A stretch of 64,000 bases of DNA. Source: Pseudoalteromonas sp. H105. GTDB taxonomy: Bacteria; Pseudomonadota; Gammaproteobacteria; Enterobacterales; Alteromonadaceae. The position numbers and the translations under genes were made by a program. Under the pieces are notes generated by a model. The model searched no databases, had not been told where the DNA came from, and saw only the letters and a program-made list of their open reading frames with translations. The DNA lies in the NCBI RefSeq assembly GCF_001469215.1, contig NZ_LOFH01000006.1:186001-250000 (forward strand), written 5' to 3'. Shown piece after piece: positions 1-7,672 of this stretch; position 1 is the stretch's first letter, and the number at the start of each line of letters is the position of its first letter.

Positions 1-636
1 ATCATTAATTTTTTCTACATACTCTTTATACGAATTACTCTTTGACGATATCTTACTATCAATAAAACTTATGAGCTCTTCTCTAGGTAGGTTTGATGTG
101 TTAAGAAACTTTAGCTTAGTAATTATGTTCCATAGATACTTCCAGTCATATAGGTCTATTCTACGTGTATCAATAGAAAAGAATGGATAAATTCGATGAA
201 TAATTTCTCTAATATCTTTATCTTGGTTAGACCATGATATGGAATTATTTTTATGAATTTTAAGTGTCAGGGTATATTGTTTTTTATTGTCACTTTTTTT
301 ATACAAATATTCCCACTCGCTTAATTCACTCTTGAACATTGTCTTATACATATGTTTTTGGTAAGAACTATTTTCTTTTTTTGTCCTAATGACATCTTCC
401 AGTCTATTTGTATCAAAAGTTATTTCTATCTCTCCATGATTCGAGTAGCTGGATAGTAAGTTTAAGTTGTTTACTGGTTCATCATTGAGAGATTTATAAT
501 AAAAATCTATAGCTTTTAATAAGTTGGATTTCCCTGAGTTGTTTTTCCCAATTAAACAGTTTATGTCTGCTAGGTTTTGAAGTTTAAAGTCTCTGAAAGA
601 AAGTATGTTTTTTATTCTTATTGACTTGATGGCCAT
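1..636 (-). CDS. AAA family ATPase, OLD/RecF-like (partial, runs off the left edge)
   Basis: Open from an ATG at 634-636 to the window edge, about 212 residues with no stop. The N-terminus reads MAIKSIRIKNILSFRDF, the usual start of SMC/RecF/OLD-type ATPases. It is followed by a Walker A motif, LIGKNNSGKSNLLKAI, around residues 30-45. Only the N-terminal part of the ATPase domain is visible, so the C-terminal partner (for example a Toprim nuclease in OLD proteins) cannot be judged. It lies 78 bases downstream of the small HTH/coiled-coil gene and in the same direction, so it is the first cargo gene behind the recombinases. ATPases of this type are common in phage-defence systems, but a defence role is only inference. 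No strong ribosome binding site is visible before the ATG. Confidence 0.75.
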   Translation of the reverse strand, partial: MAIKSIRIKNILSFRDFKLQNLADINCLIGKNNSGKSNLLKAIDFYYKSLNDEPVNNLNLLSSYSNHGEIEITFDTNRLEDVIRTKKENSSYQKHMYKTMFKSELSEWEYLYKKSDNKKQYTLTLKIHKNNSISWSNQDKDIREIIHRIYPFFSIDTRRIDLYDWKYLWNIITKLKFLNTSNLPREELISFIDSKISSKSNSYKEYVEKIND

Positions 637-714
637 ATTGCAATTTCAATCCGTAAAAGTGTAATAATTATAAAGGTATGGGGAACGATAAGTTATCGCT
701 AGATTATTGGAGAT

Positions 715-1185
715 TTATGATATTAAATTTTTTAGTTGCTCTAATTGTTTAGTTAGCTCCATACTTTTAATCCTCTCATTTTTAAGCATAGTTTCATAGT
801 CATTACGCGCTAATGACATTCGCTCTAAGTTTATTTCTAGCTGCTTAATTTGCTTCTCATTATCAAGATTTTTATTAAACCAATACACAAGCTCATTTTT
901 TGCATTGTCTAATTTTTCTTCCAAAATTTTTATAGGGTTTTTATTTACAGTAGGATTGGTTTCTGACTTTTTTTGGGTTTTTCTTTTTTCTTTTATAAGC
1001 TTTAATTTTTGATTTGGCCAGCCTCTATTACTTATAGCATTACGGTGAAGGCCTGTTAATCTAGAAAGCTCAGCTATAGTTGCTGGCAGGGAAGGCGTAT
1101 TATTTATTTTATCTATTGCGGCAACTAGCTTTTCAGTATTTTCATCAAAGTCACGTTGATTTTTGATGTCAAAGGGATTACTCAT
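715..1185 (-). CDS. Small HTH/coiled-coil protein of the recombinase unit (TnpC-like?)
   Basis: About 156 residues. The N-terminal third contains a helix-turn-helix-like segment (ATIAELSRLTGLHRNAIS). The C-terminal half (about residues 85-150) is a charged, heptad-rich coiled coil. The ATG at 1185 is preferred over a TTG at 1203: it has GGAG 7 bases upstream and overlaps the recombinase stop codon in an ATGAGTAA arrangement, which points to translational coupling. In Tn554 a small third protein, TnpC, accompanies two recombinases and influences orientation and efficiency. This gene has a comparable place and size, but I cannot show homology. An accessory DNA-binding or recombination-directionality role is the best guess. 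Confidence 0.65.
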   Translation of the reverse strand: MSNPFDIKNQRDFDENTEKLVAAIDKINNTPSLPATIAELSRLTGLHRNAISNRGWPNQKLKLIKEKRKTQKKSETNPTVNKNPIKILEEKLDNAKNELVYWFNKNLDNEKQIKQLEINLERMSLARNDYETMLKNERIKSMELTKQLEQLKNLIS

Positions 1186-3232
1186 TGGGCACTCCATGAC
1201 CAAGTAGTGTTAAAACACCTTTAGCTTCATTGATGACTTCTTTGATTTGCTCTTTATTGTCTGCAAAACTAGGGTTATTAAGGTTAGCTAAATTGGTTGA
1301 ATAAACCTCTCTCCAGTATGGTGCGTTTGCTTCACTGACTATGGCGTTTGAACACCTGATTGGGTTACATCTTAGTGAGCCTATACAGGGGAGATTCTCA
1401 TTTTTACTATCTGAACCATAACAATAACCTAATCCAACATTTATTACACCGAGCCCTTGCTCTGCCATAGCTTCAAAAATTTCTTCTTTTGAATACCCGC
1501 TTGCCATGTAACCTTTAAATGCTGTTTTAAGACGCTCTTTATGCTCATCTGCTTTACCCCCAAGGTAATTACCGTCAGGGTCTGCTGTTGCTTTGATTAC
1601 TTCAATCTCTGATTGTTTTCTAAGCTTTTGCGCCGTTTGACTTTCAACAAGGCTATCAGCAATTCCACCATAGCCCATAGTCACATCACTTGTTGAACCC
1701 CTTGATAGAAACTTATCTACAGTATTTACTAAGTGTTTAAGCTGGAATGAGATTAGTGGCAGGCCTGCTTCTAACCTATAAAGTTGATATGCAAGTGTGT
1801 GACGCATCATGCAATTGTTAAACCCAAGATCATCATCTGGTGAAACGAAATTTATGAATCTCTTTATCTGGTAACTTATCGAGTGAGGTATTTGTGGCTT
1901 TTCTGTCTTGTCATATTTCTTTGTGTTGATAGCACTAAACACAAAACTTCGTTGCGTTATTGTGCTTAAGGCTTGCATTGTCTTTAAAGCATCCTCAACA
2001 ATTGGAATAACCACCCATTTATCATCGAAAAGACCTTTTGAAAAAGTGTTTTTTCCTTTGAAAACATGAGAGCGAAGTAGCTTTATACCACCTTCCTCAA
2101 CGAGGCAATTATCTAAATCTATTACGGCTAACTCTGAAGGTCGCATGCCAGTATATTGACCTATTAAGTACTTAGCTGCAAAACTCACAAGTTTTAGCTG
2201 TTCATTAATATTTTGAAGTAAACATTTATTAGACTCTCCTCTATTGAGGAATGCAGTCATGTCATGAAGGTTGTAATTACCTTTTGAGTTAACTAGTTCA
2301 TCAGGTATACCATATTTTGATTTTACATATGTTTTTGGGTAACCTGCATTTATAAGGCGGTAAGCTCTGTAAAGCTGAAATGTTTCTTTAGTTACCCCAG
2401 CATTACGACAGTACATAGTTTCATTTTGTAATTTATATCTGCTTACAAAAGAGTCCGACACTTCCTCACCTATTGTTTTTAGGAAATCGTGTACCAGTAA
2501 AGAAGCGGTTCTTATAAGCTTATCAAAAGCCCAGTTCGGCATTACTACATTTGAGGCTTTCTTTTTATATCGTTTTTTCCAACTAAACTGGTCTGAATCA
2601 AAGGCTGAAATATTTTCACCAAAGATATGTTCTGATGTGTGAGGGTTTTGTATATAAGAAAAAAATTGTTTCAAGTCATCATTATAAGAATTGCTATGAA
2701 CTTTTGCGGTTTCTTTGTAATCGATGGCTTGAATTTGAGTCAGAGATGAATATATTTTTTCAATATGTTCTTTTCCGAGGTTAACCTTTAAAACTTTAAA
2801 AAGTGTGTCTAAAAATCTAAGTCCAGATTTAATGTGCGCTAAGATAGTGCTTGTAGCAAGTCTGGTAGTTCCTTTCTTTTTGGCTTTTCTACGATTGTTA
2901 ATGAAAACTTCAGGGGATAGCAGAATGCTCAGAAGCAAACATTTTATTTCAATAATTATTCCTGTAGGTATGTTTTTATATTTGCTGAAATTAATTTTTA
3001 ATTTACTACCACTGATACTAGCTGAGACATTAGGGTTTTCTAAGTTGAAATCCCATTCTACGTCTGAGAACTGAGATGCCATGGAGGCAGGAAGGCTTAA
3101 TAGTTTGGTTAGATATATTTTACTTTCATTAGTTGCCACTATTTTTTTGTCAATATTTGAAAAGTATAATTTATACTTTTTAAATTCAGCAATAGTACTT
3201 AGTACACTGTAATGTTTTGGTAATCTTTCCAT
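1178..3232 (-). CDS. Large tyrosine recombinase/integrase (third of the trio)
   Basis: About 684 residues, twice the length of a simple integrase. The catalytic domain is C-terminal. The first Arg is in TGMRPSEL (about R364). A lysine-bearing strand follows. The HxxR box reads CMMRHT, so its His is replaced by Cys (Arg about 477). The later His sits in QLKHL (about 500), and the Tyr nucleophile is probably in TMGYGG (about 521). A Cys cluster follows (about C604, C616, C622, C627) that could bind zinc. The ATG at 3232 is chosen over a GTG at 3241 because AGGTGG lies just upstream and spans the stop of the preceding gene. The gene follows the 603-residue recombinase directly and overlaps the next gene by 8 bases. 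Expected to act with its two partners in excision and integration of the island. Confidence 0.8.
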   Translation of the reverse strand: MERLPKHYSVLSTIAEFKKYKLYFSNIDKKIVATNESKIYLTKLLSLPASMASQFSDVEWDFNLENPNVSASISGSKLKINFSKYKNIPTGIIIEIKCLLLSILLSPEVFINNRRKAKKKGTTRLATSTILAHIKSGLRFLDTLFKVLKVNLGKEHIEKIYSSLTQIQAIDYKETAKVHSNSYNDDLKQFFSYIQNPHTSEHIFGENISAFDSDQFSWKKRYKKKASNVVMPNWAFDKLIRTASLLVHDFLKTIGEEVSDSFVSRYKLQNETMYCRNAGVTKETFQLYRAYRLINAGYPKTYVKSKYGIPDELVNSKGNYNLHDMTAFLNRGESNKCLLQNINEQLKLVSFAAKYLIGQYTGMRPSELAVIDLDNCLVEEGGIKLLRSHVFKGKNTFSKGLFDDKWVVIPIVEDALKTMQALSTITQRSFVFSAINTKKYDKTEKPQIPHSISYQIKRFINFVSPDDDLGFNNCMMRHTLAYQLYRLEAGLPLISFQLKHLVNTVDKFLSRGSTSDVTMGYGGIADSLVESQTAQKLRKQSEIEVIKATADPDGNYLGGKADEHKERLKTAFKGYMASGYSKEEIFEAMAEQGLGVINVGLGYCYGSDSKNENLPCIGSLRCNPIRCSNAIVSEANAPYWREVYSTNLANLNNPSFADNKEQIKEVINEAKGVLTLLGHGVPNE

Positions 3233-3241
3233 TTTATCCAC

Positions 3242-5053
3242 CTAAATAAGCTCAGTTGTTTCTACATAAAGAGATAGTCTTTCAGCGTCGTCGAGCTCTT
3301 CTAATCCGAATTCTGACATTGATGGTTCTAGGATTGAATTTAAAAGTACTAGGTTACTTTTTATTACATGGCCAAATGGAGTATCTATAACCCTGCTATT
3401 TTGAATTTTAATGAGGTAATCACGTCTCATTGCGAAAAGCTTTGGTAAATCTGTTTTGGTTATGATCACATTTGGACAACTGAGGCACATATTATAAGTA
3501 CTACACGGCTTGCCTGGGATGTAATTTTTGAGGGCTTTCACAGATTCAGGCGGGTCAAAAATATTTTTACACGTTGCCAAAGGGGTTGATATGGGCAATC
3601 GCTCTTGGTTATTTACTTTTTTACTAGGTTTACTACCCACCGAAGAGCTTATATTGCTGTGAAGCTCTATTAATTTATCTCTTATTTTTATTCTTGCGAT
3701 CTGCCCAAAATCATGAATATCAAGGTATCGCATTGTTGTATGTAGGTTTCTATGCCCCATTAGTAACTGTATTTCTCTAATTGAAACTCCTTCTTCTAGT
3801 AGGTCGCTAACAAATGTAGGTCTAAACCTAGTTGTCTCTAATATCTTTTCACTATCTGCATGTTCTAAAATTTGGTTTTTTTCTCTAAATGTGTTTAAAG
3901 CTTTATTTAAGTAGTTGCTATTTGGCAGGTTTCTTATTAGCCCATTATGAGTTTCAAATAGCCACAGTTTATTTTTTTGTTCAGTTGAGGACTTTTCTCG
4001 GAGTACAGATGTTAGTCTCGTAACAGTATTAAAAATATCTTTTACATGGGTTCCTTGGCTATGGGTTAGCCACTGAAGGTTCGCTTTAAAAATATCTAAG
4101 TGGTATGACTTTTGACCATTAGAACGTTCCTTCCAATATCTAAGACATGGTTTGCCAGTTGCAGGGTGCTTGTCTACCAGATCATCCAGTTCAAGAGCAT
4201 AAATTGACTCTACATTCATACCTGTTATTTGCATTAGCTTAAGTAAAAATGGAAGTAAATGGTTCATTGTGACTTTGTATAAAACGCCCCAAGCCTCGTA
4301 AACATCTTGATAGCACGCACCATTACTACTGATTATTTCGTGGAAGGTACTTTCAACGAGCGTTTGACGAAAATTATTTGAGGTACTTATGGGTGTGCAA
4401 GCCATTTTATTTTCAAAAAGCCAACGAGCATCTTCTAATGTAAGAGTGTCGTAATCTTCTATAGTAAGCTCACCGTTTTCATCAATAACTTCTGTGCCAC
4501 TACCTGATTTTTGATAAGGTTGAAGAAGTTTTGAAACTTGGTTCATTTCACTTTCTATTGCTTTTGTAATTTTTTCCTTATCATCTTTATTGTAGGGTTT
4601 GTAGCGCTCAGTGACTCTTGTGTAATAGCAAAATGAGCTGGGTAAGTAAAATCTTTCGAAATTAGGAACATTAATGTCAATAGCTTTGTTTAAAACGTTC
4701 TTGTAAGTACTTTGTAAAACGTTTGCATAACGGTTATGTATTTTTTCATCTAACATGCAGCGTTTTAAATAAGCATGAAATTCATCTAATGAGAACTCAT
4801 TTAAAACTTCGCCAAGGTATACAGGCTGCTTACTCAGCTTTTCGCTAATCTGTCTTGAAACATGTCTAAAAGTGGACTTTACATCGTTACGATAAGAATT
4901 ACTTACTTTAACTTTAAATACTGATGTGAATAAGTGCATTAGTTGTCGATGCGGAGATGCATTAGTTGGTTGAGCTAAGTCATCAAAGCAGTTTAGTGGC
5001 ATGGTGAGTAACTCATCCCATTCATAAACCCATAAATTAGCTGAACGCTTCAT
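3242..5053 (-). CDS. Large tyrosine recombinase-like protein (second of the trio)
   Basis: 603 residues with the phage-integrase fold in the second half. The box that normally reads TGxRxSE reads TGMNVES, so the first catalytic Arg is Asn (about N280). The HxxR box reads TRFRPT, with Thr in place of His and Arg about 411. The conserved LLMGHRNLHTTMRYLDI gives His about 434 and Tyr about 443. Four Cys (495, 517, 523, 526) near the C-terminus form a zinc-ribbon-like cluster. Missing the first Arg suggests weak or partner-dependent catalysis, perhaps a structural or site-recognition role; this is inference. The start overlaps the stop of the upstream recombinase by ATGA. The long N-terminal region (1-250) is not recognised. 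Confidence 0.8.
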   Translation of the reverse strand: MKRSANLWVYEWDELLTMPLNCFDDLAQPTNASPHRQLMHLFTSVFKVKVSNSYRNDVKSTFRHVSRQISEKLSKQPVYLGEVLNEFSLDEFHAYLKRCMLDEKIHNRYANVLQSTYKNVLNKAIDINVPNFERFYLPSSFCYYTRVTERYKPYNKDDKEKITKAIESEMNQVSKLLQPYQKSGSGTEVIDENGELTIEDYDTLTLEDARWLFENKMACTPISTSNNFRQTLVESTFHEIISSNGACYQDVYEAWGVLYKVTMNHLLPFLLKLMQITGMNVESIYALELDDLVDKHPATGKPCLRYWKERSNGQKSYHLDIFKANLQWLTHSQGTHVKDIFNTVTRLTSVLREKSSTEQKNKLWLFETHNGLIRNLPNSNYLNKALNTFREKNQILEHADSEKILETTRFRPTFVSDLLEEGVSIREIQLLMGHRNLHTTMRYLDIHDFGQIARIKIRDKLIELHSNISSSVGSKPSKKVNNQERLPISTPLATCKNIFDPPESVKALKNYIPGKPCSTYNMCLSCPNVIITKTDLPKLFAMRRDYLIKIQNSRVIDTPFGHVIKSNLVLLNSILEPSMSEFGLEELDDAERLSLYVETTELI

Positions 5054-6294
5054 TTCTTGTCCTTAAGTGATATTTTAAGTATCGTGCTTTTAACAAGCCG
5101 ATCCATCCTATCCGCTTTGGTTAATAATTCACCGTCGCTATTAGTTATTGTTTTATATAGTTCTGAAGGTATTTTTGTGTAAACTTCAGTGCTACTTAAG
5201 AATGCATGGCCAAGTGATTTTTGCACTACAGCAAGCCTGTCCACGTAGGTTTGTCCTATGTCAGGTGATTGAAGTAAATCGTATGCGTAACCATGCCTTA
5301 ATTTGTGCGGTGACATAGGCTTGGATAGCATACCTTTCTTTAATGCACGCTCTGATAGTCTATCCAATAGCTTAGACAGGCATTTGGGGGTAATCGGGCG
5401 TCCTTCGGCATTAAAGAATGCAGGGGTTTCTGATAGGGATGAATACTTTCTTGAATGCTTTTTGTATAGGGGGGAGGCATGGTATCTCATTATACGGTTT
5501 AAAACAGCTCGACTTACCAAGGTCATTCTTTGCTTAGTATTGTTATGTCTGCCTTTCACACCTTGTATAGAAAGTGGGGCGTAGGGTGATATTACTGGCA
5601 TGTCCGTATTTTGGTGTATCAACTTTTGACTATTAAACTCTATAGCATCTTCTATATCTTGTTTGGTTATGTTTAGTAACTCTGATCTTCTAACCCCAGA
5701 ATCAAAAATAAACTGAATAATGAGCCTTTCACGCTCAGAGCCGGTTTGTATTATTAATTTTGTTAACTCATCTAAAGAGCATGAAATGACAAGCTTTTGC
5801 TTTACGGGCCCACTTATTAACCCATTTGAATACGGGCTTTTCTCAATATATGCGTTTCGTAGCTCGTGATTTTGATAGAGGAATTTGTGGATGAATGCTT
5901 GAAGTGTTGCATCTCGATTTCGCACTGTTGCAGTAGATAAATCATATTTAGTTCTTAATTCCGCTAAATATTCTTCGATAACAAATTTTGATACCGTAAG
6001 GAATGCTTCATCAAGCTGAGTTTTTTGAAATTCTTTCCTATTTTTAAGATAAGCCAAAAAATAACTCAGATTCTTAGCGTACGTTTTTGCCGTGTGGCGG
6101 CTTATTTTGTTGTTTCGGAAGCTATAGGATAGAAATTCAGAAATTAATGGGAGTACTCTCATTTTTTCATCTAATGCAACTACGCCACTATGAAGCTTGT
6201 TTACAGATAACCAGACTCCTTCATCTTCATTCAATAAAGACTTTGATAGATCAACGTATTCATTAGCGACAATATAAGAACTGAATTGATCCAT
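5050..6294 (-). CDS. Tyrosine recombinase/integrase (first of the trio, intact active site)
   Basis: 414 residues. Residues about 45-150 look like a SAM-like core-binding domain (TAKTYAKNLSYFLAYL). The catalytic domain follows, with R202 (SGVRRSEL), K247 (GVKGRHN), H330 and R333 (SPHKLRHGYA), H363 (SLGHAFLSST) and Y372 (TEVYTK). This is a full tyrosine-recombinase set, so it is the most likely catalytically competent member of the trio. It is the first gene of the minus-strand unit, starts 119 bases from the inferred island/bcp junction, and overlaps the next recombinase by 4 bases. An integrase next to the attachment site is the usual arrangement of integrative elements. Confidence 0.88.
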   Translation of the reverse strand: MDQFSSYIVANEYVDLSKSLLNEDEGVWLSVNKLHSGVVALDEKMRVLPLISEFLSYSFRNNKISRHTAKTYAKNLSYFLAYLKNRKEFQKTQLDEAFLTVSKFVIEEYLAELRTKYDLSTATVRNRDATLQAFIHKFLYQNHELRNAYIEKSPYSNGLISGPVKQKLVISCSLDELTKLIIQTGSERERLIIQFIFDSGVRRSELLNITKQDIEDAIEFNSQKLIHQNTDMPVISPYAPLSIQGVKGRHNNTKQRMTLVSRAVLNRIMRYHASPLYKKHSRKYSSLSETPAFFNAEGRPITPKCLSKLLDRLSERALKKGMLSKPMSPHKLRHGYAYDLLQSPDIGQTYVDRLAVVQKSLGHAFLSSTEVYTKIPSELYKTITNSDGELLTKADRMDRLVKSTILKISLKDKK

Positions 6295-6413
6295 AAAAAC
6301 TTACTTTATCCATTAAGACTGTGCAGTTTTTAATCGTAGTAGTAAAATTGAGTTTTAGAAAGGAGGGATTAACTTTTTAATATGTAGTGTGCATAATATT
6401 AATGGGGGTATAA
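6295..6413. other. Inferred island end/attachment-site region
   Basis: The 119 bases between the first recombinase start codon and the point where bcp homology ends. It is AT-rich and includes AGGAGGGATTAAC at 6361-6373. ATCCATT (6308-6314) recurs inverted as AATGGAT (6413-6419), and ATCCAT also lies over the recombinase start codon (6289-6294). Such sites could be recombinase-binding arms, but they are short. The promoter of the recombinase operon should lie here; no clear -35/-10 pair was picked. Confidence 0.4.
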
Positions 6414-6785
6414 ATGGATCCCGTCATATTCTTTGCCCATAAACTTTTTATATCCCCATACACCAAAAGCTTCAGCAATTGCATGATCCTCATCAGAGAG
6501 TAAATCAAAATTTAATTCTTTTTTGGTCTCAAAGTTTTTTAATCGCTTAACTGGATCTGGGCTTATACCCACAACGCGGGTATTGAGTTTAGCAAGCTCA
6601 CTTTTTTCATCACGTAGATTTTCAGCTTGCACTGTACAACCAGGTGTTGATGCCTTTGGATAAAAGTAGACTAATACTTGCTGTTCTTTAAGTAACTCAG
6701 AGAGTGTGATGATTTCACCATCTTGATTTTGTAGGCTAAATGCGGGTGCATCATCACCTGCATTTAATGGATTAATTAAGTTCAT
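6399..6785 (-). pseudogene. bcp: Peroxiredoxin Bcp, C-terminally truncated by the island
   Basis: 128 residues instead of the roughly 155 usual for Bcp/PrxQ thiol peroxidases, which reduce hydroperoxides in the cytoplasm. The N-terminal thioredoxin fold is intact with the peroxidatic Cys at about 50 (STPGCTVQAENLRD). The position where E. coli Bcp has its nearby resolving Cys is Glu (CTVQAEN). The protein follows the family through KKFMGKEYDGIH and then ends in the foreign tail LYPH and a stop, so the last strand and helix are missing. ATG at 6785 follows AAGGAG. It lies 10 bases downstream of gcvR, in the same order and orientation as the gcvR-bcp pair of other gammaproteobacteria. Whether the short protein is stable is unknown. 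Confidence 0.8.
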
Positions 6786-6795
6786 ATTATTCTCC

Positions 6796-7329
6796 TTATC
6801 GAATACGTCTAAAAATATAATCTACATTTAGTGTACGAGAGAGTGTCTCGAAAGCGATCTTAAACTCATCAATATTTACATCGATGGGAATATTAAACTC
6901 AATTTCACATCGCATCAATGTACTGGCTTCATCAGCATATGTGTCTGACTTTAAAGAGCAGATACTTATTTGACTATCAGCAAAATAGCGTGTCACTTTA
7001 CTTAATGTCCCAGGCGTATCGATACCTGTATATTCTAAAGTGTAACCAGCACAAAATTCAGACTGAGTATGGCTTGAAGTGCGTTTCATCATGGTTAATA
7101 AGCCAAGTTCCATACTTTTTACAGGCAAAGTATGTTCAATGCGGCTAATTGCTGACATGTCGCCGGCGAGTAGCATGATGAATGTGAATTCATTACCTAA
7201 AATAGCGATACGGCTATCAATGATATTACAGTGACAATCGCTGACCAATTGAGTTAACTCACTCACAATACCTGGACGATCTTCGCCAATAGCAGTCAAT
7301 ACGATTTGATGATTTGAAAAAGCAGTCAT
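6796..7329 (-). CDS. gcvR: Glycine cleavage system regulator GcvR (ACT-ACT)
   Basis: 177 residues with two ACT-like domains. The first covers about 8-80 (IVLTAIGEDRPGIVSELTQLV), the second about 92-170 (YTLEYTGIDTPGTLSKVTRYF). In E. coli GcvR binds glycine and antagonises GcvA to control gcvTHP; it acts in the cytoplasm by protein contact rather than DNA binding. Its length, double ACT layout and position upstream of bcp fit gcvR well. It is divergent from bamC across a 343-base gap. Confidence 0.85.
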   Translation of the reverse strand: MTAFSNHQIVLTAIGEDRPGIVSELTQLVSDCHCNIIDSRIAILGNEFTFIMLLAGDMSAISRIEHTLPVKSMELGLLTMMKRTSSHTQSEFCAGYTLEYTGIDTPGTLSKVTRYFADSQISICSLKSDTYADEASTLMRCEIEFNIPIDVNIDEFKIAFETLSRTLNVDYIFRRIR

Positions 7330-7672
7330 GAATTCAAGTACCTAGGTTATATTAATAATAACAGCTTCAGTGAGCTAAACGAGTAAATGTAAATGCACGG
7401 CGGCGAAGTTTAGCACAAATTGGCGTTTAAACTACAACCCATAGTAATTAAGCCGTATTAAAGCGCAGTGTTTCTTGTTTTTAGTGGCATGGGAAAGTAA
7501 CATAGTCAAAATTTTGCATAGCCACTGGTCTATTTTAAGTTAATATCCAATAAATGGGGCATGCATCAAATAAGAAATGTAGGGTTAATCTTGACTTTAC
7601 ACTGAACCAAATCGGTATTACCCACTCATATACTTGTTAAAACAATTAAGGGTATGCTAAGGAGAATTATCT
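7330..7672. promoter_or_regulatory. Divergent gcvR/bamC intergenic region, with a weak bamC promoter candidate
   Basis: 343 bases without a gene. TTGACT at 7591-7596 is followed after 19 bases by TATTAC at 7616-7621, a weak candidate promoter for bamC; the spacing is long. AAGGAG lies before the bamC GTG. No dapA is present here, although dapA directly precedes bamC in many gammaproteobacteria. Nothing else recognisable was seen. Confidence 0.35.

Larger units (their letters stand above)
1..6413 (-). mobile_element. Right end of a genomic island with three tyrosine recombinases, inserted in bcp
   Basis: Three adjacent tyrosine recombinase genes, a small HTH/coiled-coil gene and an AAA ATPase run as one minus-strand unit. 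The upstream end of the unit abuts a bcp gene whose reading frame leaves the conserved family sequence just after the Gly-Ile-His codons (6414-6422). This resembles the modular recombinase sets of Tn554-like transposons (TnpA, TnpB, TnpC) and recombinase-in-trio elements, in which several recombinases act together on one site. The stretch is visibly richer in A and T than the genes to its right. ATCCATT at 6308-6314 and AATGGAT at 6413-6419 form a short inverted pair at the end. The left boundary, and the missing 3' part of bcp expected there, lie outside the window. The right boundary is inferred from where bcp homology stops. Confidence 0.7.

Noticed and set aside
1186..1203. Longer start (TTG at 1203) for the small HTH/coiled-coil gene
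   Set aside because: The ATG at 1185 has a better placed GGAG and the overlap with the recombinase stop.
5303..5584. Plus-strand open frame of 93 codons inside the first recombinase gene
   Set aside because: Antisense shadow of a strong coding gene.
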